64,000 nucleotides of DNA. Origin: Agrobacterium larrymoorei. Lineage in GTDB: Bacteria; Pseudomonadota; Alphaproteobacteria; Rhizobiales; Rhizobiaceae. Position numbers and translations under genes: made by a program. The DNA lies in contig NZ_CP039691.1 of NCBI RefSeq assembly GCF_005145045.1, forward strand, positions 386,001-450,000. Direction: 5' to 3'. Shown one piece after another: positions 8,383 through 17,214 of the stretch (within the stretch, counting starts at the first letter, position 1; each line of letters opens with the position of its first letter). The notes under the pieces were generated by a model. That model did no database searches, was not told the origin of the DNA, and saw nothing but the letters and a program-made list of their open reading frames with translations.

Positions 8383-9954
8383 TCACTTCTTCTTGCCAAA
8401 ACCGGGAAGGCCCGGAAGCCCGCCGAGACCGGGCAGCTTGCCTCCACCTAGGCCGGGAAGCCCACCGGGCAATCCACCGAGACCCGGAGGCATGGCGCCC
8501 GGTTTGCCGAGGCCCGCAGCCTCTGCCTGTTTCTGAAGCGCTTCCAGCTGCTTGGGGTCCATATTGGCGAGATCGGGCATCCCGCCCATTCCACCGCCAA
8601 GACCCATCTTGCCAGCAAGGCCACCCATCATCTGCTTCATGATGCCGCCCTTGCCCTTGCCGCCCATGGCTTTCATCATGTCGGCCATGCCGCGATGCAT
8701 CTTGAGCAACTTGTTGATTTCGGCAGCATCGGTTCCGGAGCCGGCAGCGATGCGCTTCTTGCGGCTATGTTTCAGAATATCCGGGTTGGCGCGCTCGGCC
8801 TTGGTCATCGAGGAAATGATGGCGATCTGGCGGTCGAACATCTTGTCGTTCATGCCGGATGCGGCCATCTTGTCCTTCATACCAGCCATGCCGGGCATCA
8901 GGCCCATAATGCCGCCCATGCCGCCCATCTTCTTCATCTGGCCAAGCTGCTCTGCCAGATCGTTGAGGTCGAATTTGCCCTTGGCCATCTTCTCGGCCAT
9001 GGCGCGGGCTTTTTCGGCATCGATATTTTCTGCCGCTTTTTCGACCAGCGAAACGATGTCGCCCATGCCAAGAATACGGTCTGCGATACGGCGTGGATGA
9101 AACTCATCCAGCTCGTTCATGCGCTCGCCGGTACCGATCAGCTTGATCGGCTTGCCGGTGACGGCACGCATGGAAAGGGCTGCACCGCCACGGCCGTCGC
9201 CGTCCATACGGGTCAGCACGAGGCCGGTAATGCCGACGCGCTCATCGAAGTTGCGCGCCAGATTGACGGCGTCTTGACCGGTCAGCGAATCCGCGACCAG
9301 CAGGATTTCATGCGGCTTGGAATTCTTCTTGATGTCGGCCATTTCCAACATCAACGGCTCGTCGATGTGGGTACGACCGGCGGTATCGAGGATCACGACA
9401 TCGTGGCCGCCGAGCTTTGCCGCCTGCACGGCGCGCGAGGCGATATCGGTCGGCGACTGGCCCGCGATAACCGGCAGCGTATCGATACCGGTCTGCACGC
9501 CGAGCTGACGCAGCTGTTCCTGCGCTGCCGGACGCCGCGTATCGAGAGATGCCATCAGCACCTTCTTCTTTTCGCGGTCCGTCAGGCGCTTGGCGATCTT
9601 GCCGGTGGTCGTGGTCTTACCCGAACCCTGAAGACCAACCATCATGATGACGACGGGCGCAGGGGCGTGAAGATCGATGGACACGCCTTCGGAACCCAGC
9701 ATCTCGACAAGTTCGTCATGAACGATCTTGACGACCATCTGGCCGGGCTTGATGGATTTGAGAACCGAGGCACCGACGGCCTTCTCGCGCACCTTGTCGG
9801 TGAAGGAGCGAACGACTTCCAGCGCCACGTCCGCTTCCAGAAGCGCACGGCGAACCTCACGCAGCGCTGCGGAAACATCGGCTTCCGAAAGCGAGCCACG
9901 GCCGGTCAGTCCATTCAGAATGGAGCCAAGGCGGTCCTGGAGGTTTTCAAACAT
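8383..9954 (-). CDS. ffh: Signal recognition particle protein Ffh
   Basis: The SRP GTPase that, with 4.5S RNA, binds signal sequences and docks to FtsY (also in this window, at 31116). N domain residues 1-85; G domain has GLQGSGKTTTTGK (P-loop), LDTRRPAAQEQL, DTAGRTHIDEP and TRMDGDGRGG; the methionine-rich M domain follows, with the RNA-binding SRKKRIAAGSGT. The last 50 residues are a G/P/L repeat tail ending in basic residues, so at 523 residues it is longer than most (about 450). AAGGA precedes the ATG at 9954. First gene of the operon. Confidence 0.98.
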   Translation of the reverse strand: MFENLQDRLGSILNGLTGRGSLSEADVSAALREVRRALLEADVALEVVRSFTDKVREKAVGASVLKSIKPGQMVVKIVHDELVEMLGSEGVSIDLHAPAPVVIMMVGLQGSGKTTTTGKIAKRLTDREKKKVLMASLDTRRPAAQEQLRQLGVQTGIDTLPVIAGQSPTDIASRAVQAAKLGGHDVVILDTAGRTHIDEPLMLEMADIKKNSKPHEILLVADSLTGQDAVNLARNFDERVGITGLVLTRMDGDGRGGAALSMRAVTGKPIKLIGTGERMNELDEFHPRRIADRILGMGDIVSLVEKAAENIDAEKARAMAEKMAKGKFDLNDLAEQLGQMKKMGGMGGIMGLMPGMAGMKDKMAASGMNDKMFDRQIAIISSMTKAERANPDILKHSRKKRIAAGSGTDAAEINKLLKMHRGMADMMKAMGGKGKGGIMKQMMGGLAGKMGLGGGMGGMPDLANMDPKQLEALQKQAEAAGLGKPGAMPPGLGGLPGGLPGLGGGKLPGLGGLPGLPGFGKKK

Positions 9955-10294
9955 CGTTTCATCCTTCTTCGTTTCGGGTTACCCGAAACGTCGGTGCTTT
10001 TGCTATCAAAAACAAGACGCCCAAGAGCGAGCATAGCCAAAAACCACCCGAGGGCGCATCGCGCTGTCGGGTGTTGACCTCCGGGATCTCTTTATACCTT
10101 TGCGGGTCCCGGTCGGCGGCTTGGAGTCTTGAAACTGCCAGCTGATCGGGCGGGATAAACATGAAATGCGCGGGGAAGTCAAGGCAAGTCGGGCCTTTTC
10201 GCTGAAACGCCTTCAAATTGACGTCTTCGTGAAAGCTTCATCTTCCCCTATTCGAACGCTTGTAGACAGCCCGTCACCCTCCTATAGCTTATCC
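9955..10294. other. 340-base divergent gap between ffh and the hydrolase gene
   Basis: Holds the ffh 5' region with the palindrome at 9970-9990 and the unassigned upstream region of the hydrolase gene. I looked for 4.5S RNA here because of the ffh neighbour and did not find its conserved GGUCAGG/AAGCAGCC loop. No protein-like frame. Confidence 0.5.
9970..9990 (-). promoter_or_regulatory. ffh: Palindrome in the ffh 5' leader
   Basis: Ten-base perfect arms CGTTTCGGGT and ACCCGAAACG flank one central base, ending 15 bases before the ffh start. As DNA it could be an operator; as RNA it would form a stem beside the ribosome site. Confidence 0.45.
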
Positions 10295-11377
10295 ATGAAC
10301 CGCCGAAACTTCTTTCGCCTCTCCGCCATTGGCGGCCTGCTTTTAGCCAGCGGCGGCATTTTTGCCAGCCGCTCCTATGCCAGCGCCTATTATAACGGTC
10401 CTATTTCCGACCATTTCGACGGCGTGCGCTTCTTCAACCCCGATGGGGAGCAGCCGAACGGCTTTGGCGATCTTTTAAAATGGCGTTTCAACGGCCAGCG
10501 GGCGCAATGGCCGGAAAATTATCCGAGCCCTTTTCCCACAGCCAAGCCGGACCAGCGCGTTGAGGGAAAAGACCTCCGCGTGACGTTCGTCGGCCACGCA
10601 TCCTTCCTGATCCAGACGGCGGGCCTGAACATTCTGGTCGATCCGGTGTGGTCGGAACGGACCAGCCCCTTCAGCTTTGCGGGACCGAAGCGCGTCAATC
10701 CGCCGGGCATCCGTTTCGAAGACCTGCCACCGATCGATCTCGTTCTGGTGACGCATAATCATTACGACCACCTCGATCTCGACACGCTGCACCGGCTGCA
10801 TGTCGATCACAAACCGTATTTCGTCACACCGCTTGGCAATGACGCGATCATCCGTACCAGGGTGCAGGCCGCAAAAATCTCAGTCGGTGATTGGGGCGAT
10901 GCACTTGCCGTCAGTCCCGATGTCAAAATCCATTTCGAGCCCTGCCATCACTGGTCCGCGCGTGGTTTGAACGACCGGCGGATGGCGCTATGGGCTGCCT
11001 TCGTCATCGAAACGCCGGGCGGCAAGATTTACCACATCGGCGATACGGGCTTTCACAGCGGCATGAATTACCACGCCGCGGCAAAGAAGCATGGCGGCTT
11101 CCGCCTCGCCAACCTGCCCTTCGGCGCTTACGAGCCACGCTGGTTCATGAAAGGGCAGCACCAGAACCCGGCGGAAGCGGTAGAAGGCATGAACATTTGC
11201 GGCGCCCAATATGCGTGCGGTCATCACTGGGGCACGGTGCAGCTGACGGATGAGTCTATCGACGCACCCATCATCGCGCTCAAGGCGGCACTTGGCGATC
11301 AGGGCGTCTCGTCCGAGCGCTTCCGCGCAATGCGACCGGGCGAAGTCTTCGACGTGCCCTCGGTTCAGGCGATTTAG
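10295..11377 (+). CDS. MBL-fold metallo-hydrolase, NAPE-PLD/UlaG-like, exported
   Basis: A 360-residue protein with an N-terminal signal (MNRRNFFRLSAIGG, an RR-F-F Tat-like pattern, then hydrophobic stretch to about residue 35). The metallo-beta-lactamase fold is shown by VTHNHYDHLD (metal ligands), GHASFLIQ, the PCHHWS segment, IGDTGFH and a late CGHHWG. This pattern matches the family of N-acyl-phosphatidylethanolamine phospholipase D-like hydrolases; the natural substrate in bacteria is uncertain. The ATG at 10295 is favoured since it begins the export signal. It ends 6 bases from the convergent M48 gene. Confidence 0.85.
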   Translation: MNRRNFFRLSAIGGLLLASGGIFASRSYASAYYNGPISDHFDGVRFFNPDGEQPNGFGDLLKWRFNGQRAQWPENYPSPFPTAKPDQRVEGKDLRVTFVGHASFLIQTAGLNILVDPVWSERTSPFSFAGPKRVNPPGIRFEDLPPIDLVLVTHNHYDHLDLDTLHRLHVDHKPYFVTPLGNDAIIRTRVQAAKISVGDWGDALAVSPDVKIHFEPCHHWSARGLNDRRMALWAAFVIETPGGKIYHIGDTGFHSGMNYHAAAKKHGGFRLANLPFGAYEPRWFMKGQHQNPAEAVEGMNICGAQYACGHHWGTVQLTDESIDAPIIALKAALGDQGVSSERFRAMRPGEVFDVPSVQAI

Positions 11378-11383
11378 GGTGCT

Positions 11384-12910
11384 TTATTCCGCAATGATCT
11401 TCACTCGTTGCCCCGGCTGAACCGCAGCCGTGGTGCTGAGCGCGTTGAGAACGCGAAACAGTTCAAGTTTCCGGTCCGTACCCATCATGCGCGCGGCGAG
11501 AGACGCAACAGTTTCGCCGGGCTTTACGGTTATTACCCGCACGCGAAGCGGCTTCAGCGCGGCTATTTCCGATGGCGTCATCTTGCGGAAGCTGGAACGC
11601 AGAACGTTCGCCACCGTATCCAGCTGTGGGCTACCCTTTGGCACCGCCGTCAGGAAGCGGAAAATCTGGTCACCGACGCGAATGACGGTGACATCGAAAT
11701 CCCATTTGTCCGCGCTGGCGCGGGCCGTGGCGGCGGGCAGTCCATTCACCTGAATTTCGCGAACCGTTTCCGGCAGCAAACCGGCAACCCAGCCGCTGGT
11801 CAAGTAATTCGGCAGGCTCGTCTGCTTGGGGTCGGCCACACCGTCGAATCGAATGGCCATATCGCCCGGCCCCGTCGCCAGAACGGCTTCGACCTTATTG
11901 TCGATCTGGAAACCGTCCGGTACATCGAAGCGAATGCCGAGATTGCCGTGCAGGAACGTGTTGCCGCGGACATAACCTTCCTGCGGGCTATCGCCATAAA
12001 GCAAACCATCGATACCATTCAGGAACCAGTCGCGACCCTTGTCACCCACCTCGCCTTCCTGCCCGAAGGCGCGGGCATGGCGCTTGGCAAGCTCAATACG
12101 CTGCGGCGTGTTCGGGTGGCTCGAAAGAAAGTCGAGGCTCTGGTCGCTATCCGGATCGGCGGAGGTGAAGCGCGCATAGGCCGCCATGGAATCGAGGAAG
12201 CGGGGAGAGGCGTAGGGGTCATAGCCCGCCTCGCCCAGCATCCGAACGCCGATGACATCCGCCTGCAATTCCTGCTGGCGCGAGAAGGCGGCAAGACGCA
12301 GCTTGCCGCGCGCAAGCGCCTGCTTGCCAGCAAGATCACTGGACAGAACTTCCGCCACCACACGGCTCGCGATGACTTCGGCCTCTTCGCGGCGCTGACG
12401 CTCGATGCCGTGGTTGGCCGTTACGTGACCCATTTCATGCGAAAGAACGGCTGCGACTTCCGACGCATCATTGGCAAGCGCCAGAAGACCGCGCGTCACA
12501 TAGAGGTAGCCGCCCGGAAGGGCGAAGGCGTTGATCGCCGGAGAATTCAAGATGGTGATGCGATAGGACTGCTGCGGGTTTTCAGAAACCGCCGTCAGCG
12601 CACCTGCAATTCTGGCAACGAGACGTTCGGTCTTGTCGTCATGATATTCGCCGCCATAGCTCGCCACGATGCGCGGATGCTCACGCGCGCCCATCTGCGC
12701 GCGCGGATCGTTCTTCTGCACCTCTTCCACGGTTTGCGGATTGTCGGACGGTTTCAGCGAAGACTGGTAGGCGGGGCTGAACAGCGACTGGCAGGACGTA
12801 AGCATAAGCGATGCTGCGGTCAGGGCGATAATGCCCCGGCCCGACCTGACCCTGTTTACAATTGTCTGACCGGAGGTGCGGCCCTCTAAGGCCTTCACAC
12901 GCGTCATCAT
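11384..12910 (-). CDS. M48-family lipoprotein metalloprotease with C-terminal LysM-like domain
   Basis: A 508-residue periplasmic zinc protease of the BepA/LoiP type, which degrade or repair misfolded outer-membrane proteins. Lipobox LTSC (Cys40) follows a hydrophobic segment; HEMGH at 158-162 gives two zinc ligands and the catalytic Glu, and Glu214 in QQELQAD is the likely third ligand. The N-region before the hydrophobic stretch is long, so the true start could be slightly downstream, though no better codon is present. The last 50 residues (VRVITVKPGETVASLA) look like a LysM cell-wall binding domain. Confidence 0.93.
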   Translation of the reverse strand: MMTRVKALEGRTSGQTIVNRVRSGRGIIALTAASLMLTSCQSLFSPAYQSSLKPSDNPQTVEEVQKNDPRAQMGAREHPRIVASYGGEYHDDKTERLVARIAGALTAVSENPQQSYRITILNSPAINAFALPGGYLYVTRGLLALANDASEVAAVLSHEMGHVTANHGIERQRREEAEVIASRVVAEVLSSDLAGKQALARGKLRLAAFSRQQELQADVIGVRMLGEAGYDPYASPRFLDSMAAYARFTSADPDSDQSLDFLSSHPNTPQRIELAKRHARAFGQEGEVGDKGRDWFLNGIDGLLYGDSPQEGYVRGNTFLHGNLGIRFDVPDGFQIDNKVEAVLATGPGDMAIRFDGVADPKQTSLPNYLTSGWVAGLLPETVREIQVNGLPAATARASADKWDFDVTVIRVGDQIFRFLTAVPKGSPQLDTVANVLRSSFRKMTPSEIAALKPLRVRVITVKPGETVASLAARMMGTDRKLELFRVLNALSTTAAVQPGQRVKIIAE

Positions 12911-13161
12911 TCTGCCAGTCTGCTCCTAACGTTCCTGATCATCCGTTATAAGCAGACCAGAATACCAGATTTACCCCGATGGGCACACAAATGCTCGAAC
13001 TGCGAAAACGATCCATAGCGTGGAAATATTCTGACGAAAGATGGTGTCGGCATATTTCTCAAATAGTTGGTTCAGATTCGCAAGTGCAAAATATGCGGAC
13101 CATCAGTGTGTATTTGCAGGGTTGACACCGCGCCGCGTCCAAATTGTGGCACTGCGGCAGG

Positions 13162-13878
13162 CTAAAGATCAAGAAAAGTACCGATTTCGTGAATATCCGT
13201 CGCAGCGAAGAAAGACTGCGTGTCTCCCTGAAAAACGATTCTGCCGGAGCCAAGAAAAACCACCTCATCGGCAAGACGACGTATGTCATCCGGGTGATGA
13301 GTGACGAGTAGAACCGTATTGTTACTTTCCAGATGCAACTCTTTCAAAAGCGCCGCCATGCCCGCCCGCAGACCCGGATCGAGCGCTGCGAAAGGCTCGT
13401 CCAGCAGCATGATGGATCGCTTGCGCACGAGCGCGCGGGCAAGCGCGGCGCGCTGACGCTCACCGCCCGACATGCTGGAAGGCAGCCTTTTCTCGAAACC
13501 GGCAAGCCCCACCCGTTCCAAAGCGGTCCTGATGGATTCACGTTGCGCCTGCGAAAGCCGAAGCGATGGATCGATGCCAAGCCCGACATTGGTGAAGACA
13601 TCCAGATGCGCGAAGAGATTATTGTCCTGAAAGATCAGCGAAACCGGACGCTCGGCAGGATCGTGATTGCTCACATCCTCTTGCCCGATCAGAACGCGCC
13701 CGGAATCCGGCTTTTCGAAACCGGCAACGAGATTGAGCAGTGTCGACTTGCCTGAACCGGATGGCCCAACGACCGCCGTTACCTTGCCGCTTTCGAACAG
13801 GCAATCGAAGGAAAAATCCTGTTCGCCCAGCGTCAGCGCTACCTTGTCCAGACGGACGCCCGATGCCTGCTCACTCAT
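13162..13878 (-). CDS. thiQ: Thiamin ABC transporter ATP-binding protein
   Basis: A 238-residue ABC ATPase with Walker [11 protein letters not shown]-loop FQDNNLF, signature SMSGGERQR, Walker B IMLLDEPF and switch His in VTHHPDD. It follows thiB and thiP in the same direction; its ATG at 13878 overlaps the thiP stop by four bases. Together they import thiamin, thiamin phosphate and thiamin diphosphate from the periplasm. The whole unit lies under the TPP riboswitch at 16585-16676. Confidence 0.95.
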   Translation of the reverse strand: MSEQASGVRLDKVALTLGEQDFSFDCLFESGKVTAVVGPSGSGKSTLLNLVAGFEKPDSGRVLIGQEDVSNHDPAERPVSLIFQDNNLFAHLDVFTNVGLGIDPSLRLSQAQRESIRTALERVGLAGFEKRLPSSMSGGERQRAALARALVRKRSIMLLDEPFAALDPGLRAGMAALLKELHLESNNTVLLVTHHPDDIRRLADEVVFLGSGRIVFQGDTQSFFAATDIHEIGTFLDL

Positions 13879-15500
13879 GCCGCCGCCTTTGCTGGATTGG
13901 ATTGTCGCGAGACACCGCCCGCCGCCAGACACAGGCAGATGACACCCAGAATGAAGGCATAGCCCGCCGCATCATTGGTTCTGTAACTGCCCATATTGCT
14001 GTAGACCAGCCAAGGCAACGTCACGAAACTCTCAGAGCCGAAAAGTGCAACGGCACCGAGATCACCCAGTGAAAGCGCCATCGCGAAGGAAAAGGCCATG
14101 GCGAACGGACGCCAGAGCACTGGCCAGTCGATAAGGCGGAAACGCGACAGACCACTCATGCCGAGACTTGCCGATAGCTTCCCCGTTCGAGCCTGATGCG
14201 TGATGAAGGCTGGCTCTAGCACCCGCATGACAAAGGGCAAGGCCATCAGCATATTGATGAGTGCCACCAGCGCCGGAGCATAAACCGCGACATCGCCAAG
14301 CGGACGCAGGAGCAGAAACCAGCCGCTGCCAAGAACGACGGGCGGCAGGAGGAGAACGAGTGATGCGCCTGCGCCGAAAGAGGCGGACAGGAATCTGGCG
14401 GATACACCCGCTTTCCTGTTTTCGGTGATTACCTGACGCGCCCGGCTGAGAGCGACCGAAATCAACGTTGCCAGCAACGCCGAGACGACCGCAATCGACA
14501 GGCTGGTCAAAGCCGCACGAAGAAAAATCTGCGTGCCGAGAAGCCGCGTTAAATCTGCTGTTACGCCTGAGGCCGCTACCGCGACCAAAGGCAAGCCAAC
14601 CCAAAGGATCAAGAGCAGAATTGCCGTTGCATCCCACAGGCGCGTTAGAATGCGGCCACCATCGAACCGTCTTGCGTTACGCCCATACGTTTGCCCTTCG
14701 GCATCCGCTACAGGCAAAAGCGAGAGAAGCACGAGCAGAAGGCCCGTCATGACGATTTGCATCAATGACAGGGCGATGGCGCGCGGCGGATCGAAATCGA
14801 ACCGAAGCGCCTGATAGATCGCAACCTCGATAGTCGTCGCTGCTGGCCCTCCGCCAAGCAGCAGGACGAGGGTAAAGCTGGTGGCGCAGAGCATGAAGAT
14901 GAGACCCGCAACACCCGGCACCAGCCGCTGAACGACCGGCCATTCGATAAAGCGAAAAACGGACCATGAGCCCATGCCAAGGCTGGCGCTCATCCGCCAG
15001 TACTCGCCCGGTATTCTCTCAAGCCCTGCCAGAAAGAAGCGCACGGCAAGCGGCAGATTGAAGAAGACATGGGCGATGAGAATGCCAGACAAGCCATAAA
15101 TACTGAAGGGCTGCTCCGCACCCGCGGCCAGCAGCGCCGTGTTCAGCAAACCCTGCCTGCCCCAGATGGAAATCAACCCGAGAGCGCCTACAATGACTGG
15201 CAACCCCATGGGAACCGCCATCAACCGTATGATCCAGATGCGACCGGGAAAATCGGCCTGACGCGCCAGCGCCAGCGCCACGGGCAATCCAAGAACGACT
15301 GAAAGCACAGTCGAAAGCGTCGCCTGCCAGAGCGTGAAGCGTAGGATGCGCAACGTATAGGTATCGAAAAGAGCCTCCGAAGCAGCACCCGTATCGAAAG
15401 CCAGCAGCGCAGCGACGGCGAGCCCAATGAACAGAAGCACGGTGATGAATGCCGCCGTGCCGCCGATCAAGAACCTGCGTCTGTCGCTGCGCGCGATCAT
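13875..15500 (-). CDS. thiP: Thiamin ABC transporter permease, fused-type
   Basis: A 541-residue inner-membrane protein with two homologous permease halves, each with a cytoplasmic coupling loop ([18 protein letters not shown] near residue 165 and [15 protein letters not shown] near 440), typical of ThiP, where one chain supplies the whole channel. Eighteen bases separate it from thiB upstream; it overlaps thiQ downstream by four bases. Confidence 0.95.
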   Translation of the reverse strand: MIARSDRRRFLIGGTAAFITVLLFIGLAVAALLAFDTGAASEALFDTYTLRILRFTLWQATLSTVLSVVLGLPVALALARQADFPGRIWIIRLMAVPMGLPVIVGALGLISIWGRQGLLNTALLAAGAEQPFSIYGLSGILIAHVFFNLPLAVRFFLAGLERIPGEYWRMSASLGMGSWSVFRFIEWPVVQRLVPGVAGLIFMLCATSFTLVLLLGGGPAATTIEVAIYQALRFDFDPPRAIALSLMQIVMTGLLLVLLSLLPVADAEGQTYGRNARRFDGGRILTRLWDATAILLLILWVGLPLVAVAASGVTADLTRLLGTQIFLRAALTSLSIAVVSALLATLISVALSRARQVITENRKAGVSARFLSASFGAGASLVLLLPPVVLGSGWFLLLRPLGDVAVYAPALVALINMLMALPFVMRVLEPAFITHQARTGKLSASLGMSGLSRFRLIDWPVLWRPFAMAFSFAMALSLGDLGAVALFGSESFVTLPWLVYSNMGSYRTNDAAGYAFILGVICLCLAAGGVSRQSNPAKAAA

Positions 15501-15519
15501 GTAACGCGACCTTTCGCGC

Positions 15520-16533
15520 TTACTTCACGCTCATGGCCGTCAGCCATTCGTCGATCCACGCCTTGCGGTTCTTTGCCACCTCTTCAGGCGACATCAGGAA
15601 CGTCTTCGTCGGCTGGACGAGCTTGCTGAATGCATCCGGCAACGGTTGGGACGTTGCCGTCACCGGCATCATCCAGTTGTTTTCCGGAATCGCATCCTGA
15701 AAGCCCGGCGTCAGAATGAAAGCGAGGAACTGCTTGGCAAGCTCCTTGTCCGGCGCATTCTTCAGAATACCGGCCACTTCGATCTGGATGTAATGGCCTT
15801 CCTCGAAGCTCGCTGCCTGATACCGCTCGCTATGCTCGGCAACCATGTGATAGGCAGGAGAGGTGGTGTAGGAAAGCACCATCGGCACCTCGCCCTTGGT
15901 GAACAGGCCGTAGGATTCCGACCATCCCGGCGTCACCGTCAAAACGCGGTTCTTGAGCTTCGCCCAGGCTTCCGGCGCCTTATCTCCGTAGATCGATTTC
16001 ACCCAGAGCAGAAGCCCGAGGCCCGGCGTCGATGTGCGCGGGTCCTGAATGGCAATCTTCTGGGACGGGTCGCCCTCGACCAGTTCCTTCATGCTTTTCG
16101 GCGGGTTCTTCGTCACCTGCGTATCGTAGACGACGGCGAAGTGGCCGTAATCATAGGGAACGAACACATCATCCTTGAAGCCGCCCGGCACCTTTGCGGA
16201 AGAACTATCGATCCCCGAAGCTTCGAAAAGTCCGGTTTGCTTTGCCTCGGCAATGAGGTTCGTATCGAGACCCACGACGACATCCGCCTTGGAGCCCGTA
16301 CCTTCCAGCTTCAGCCGGTTGAGCAGCGCAACACCATCGGCCACACCGACGAAATTGACGGTGCAATTGCAGGTTTTTTCGAAAGCCTCCTTGACCTTGG
16401 GGCCGGGACCCCATTCGGAAACGAAGCTTTCGTAAGTATAGACCGTCAGTACCTTCTTATCCTGCGCTGCGGCGAGGCCGGGCAGAAGAAACGACGAGGC
16501 AACAAGGCCAGACAGGAACAAACGACGCAGCAT
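15520..16533 (-). CDS. thiB: Thiamin-binding periplasmic protein
   Basis: A 337-residue solute-binding protein with a cleavable signal peptide (hydrophobic 8-20, cut near AAAQD at residue 24). The mature part carries [18 protein letters not shown] and a C-terminal half containing YTTSPAYHM, characteristic of thiamin binding proteins. GAGGAGG stands just before the ATG at 16533, and that site can pair with sequence immediately after the riboswitch (see the riboswitch entry). First gene of thiBPQ. Confidence 0.95.
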   Translation of the reverse strand: MLRRLFLSGLVASSFLLPGLAAAQDKKVLTVYTYESFVSEWGPGPKVKEAFEKTCNCTVNFVGVADGVALLNRLKLEGTGSKADVVVGLDTNLIAEAKQTGLFEASGIDSSSAKVPGGFKDDVFVPYDYGHFAVVYDTQVTKNPPKSMKELVEGDPSQKIAIQDPRTSTPGLGLLLWVKSIYGDKAPEAWAKLKNRVLTVTPGWSESYGLFTKGEVPMVLSYTTSPAYHMVAEHSERYQAASFEEGHYIQIEVAGILKNAPDKELAKQFLAFILTPGFQDAIPENNWMMPVTATSQPLPDAFSKLVQPTKTFLMSPEEVAKNRKAWIDEWLTAMSVK

Positions 16534-16584
16534 CAGACACCTCCTCGAATGGGCAAACGGGAATAGGCGTCTGGATGGAAGCCG

Positions 16585-16676
16585 TCTAATCCCTCCGCCG
16601 GTGTTAACCGGATCAGGTTCTTCGGGTTGGCAGATGCCTCTCAGCCCTGTCTCTCAAGACAAAGCACCCCGTTAGA
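16585..16676 (-). ncRNA. TPP (THI-box) riboswitch controlling thiBPQ
   Basis: Read on the minus strand: closing stem TCTAAC/ATTAGA, the ACGGGGTGC entry, CTGAGAGG pyrimidine-sensing element, and ACCTGATCCGGTTAAC followed by CCGGCGGAGGGA, the hallmark thiamin-diphosphate aptamer. The aptamer ends 51 bases before thiB. Between them AGACGCCT (16565-16572) can pair with AGGTGTCT (16535-16542), which borders the GAGGAGG ribosome site, so translational control is likely; no T-run terminator is present. Confidence 0.95.
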
Positions 16677-16689
16677 TCTTCGCGAAGAT
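16676..16689. promoter_or_regulatory. 14-bp palindrome at the 5' edge of the TPP riboswitch
   Basis: ATCTTCGCGAAGAT is a perfect palindrome touching the aptamer. It lies where the thiB transcript should begin. A weak promoter match sits just upstream (TTGCCA, 17 bases, TACATC on the minus strand). Confidence 0.35.
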
Positions 16690-16726
16690 GTAATCGCACA
16701 TGAGGCCGTTGGCAAGGCGCAAGCCG

Positions 16727-17119
16727 TTACGCCTGCTCGGTCATATGCACCAGTTCCCAGACATGCCCGTCAGGATCCTGAAAGCTGCCTGCATACATGA
16801 AGCCATGATCCTGCACCGGCTTCCATTCGCGCCCGCCCGAAGAGAGCGCCGTCGCCAGCATGCTGTCTATCTCGTCGCGGCTGGAGGCTGAAAGGCAGGT
16901 CAAGACTTCGGTGCTGCTATTGGCATCCGCAATATCGCCGTTGATGAAGTCCCGGAACCGCTCTTCCTGAAGAAGCATGACGAAGATGTTCTTCTCCACG
17001 ATCATGCAGAGCGTGCGCTCATCCGAATATTCCGGATTGAAACTGAAGCCGAGCGCGGTGAAGAACGCTTTCGACGCCTCGATATTCTTGACCGGTAAAT
17101 TGACGAAAATCATGCGCAT
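16727..17119 (-). CDS. VOC-superfamily (glyoxalase-like) protein
   Basis: A 130-residue protein of the vicinal oxygen chelate fold, with two repeated beta-alpha-beta-beta-beta halves: MIFVNLPVKNIEASKAFFTA at the start and DPDGHVWELVHM at the end, the pattern of PhnB/YaeR-like glyoxalases. GGGAGG lies ten bases before the ATG at 17119. It sits between the ABC-F gene and the thi operon on the same strand, but the riboswitch follows it, so it is not part of the thiamin unit. Substrate unknown. Confidence 0.85.
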   Translation of the reverse strand: MRMIFVNLPVKNIEASKAFFTALGFSFNPEYSDERTLCMIVEKNIFVMLLQEERFRDFINGDIADANSSTEVLTCLSASSRDEIDSMLATALSSGGREWKPVQDHGFMYAGSFQDPDGHVWELVHMTEQA

Positions 17120-17214
17120 GGTCTGGGTTCCTCCCGTTTTGAATAGGAAAACGTAAATTCGCTTACCTGTCAAAGACGGTTAAGGAGAGACGATCCCAAC
17201 AAGAGCAGGAATTT

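Noticed and set aside
9955..10294. Possible 4.5S SRP RNA gene next to ffh
   Set aside because: The conserved GGUCAGG and AAGCAGCC loop sequence is absent on both strands.
13122..13127. TTGACA on the plus strand between the M48 and thiQ genes
   Set aside because: Both flanking genes are on the minus strand and no -10 box or gene follows in the plus direction.
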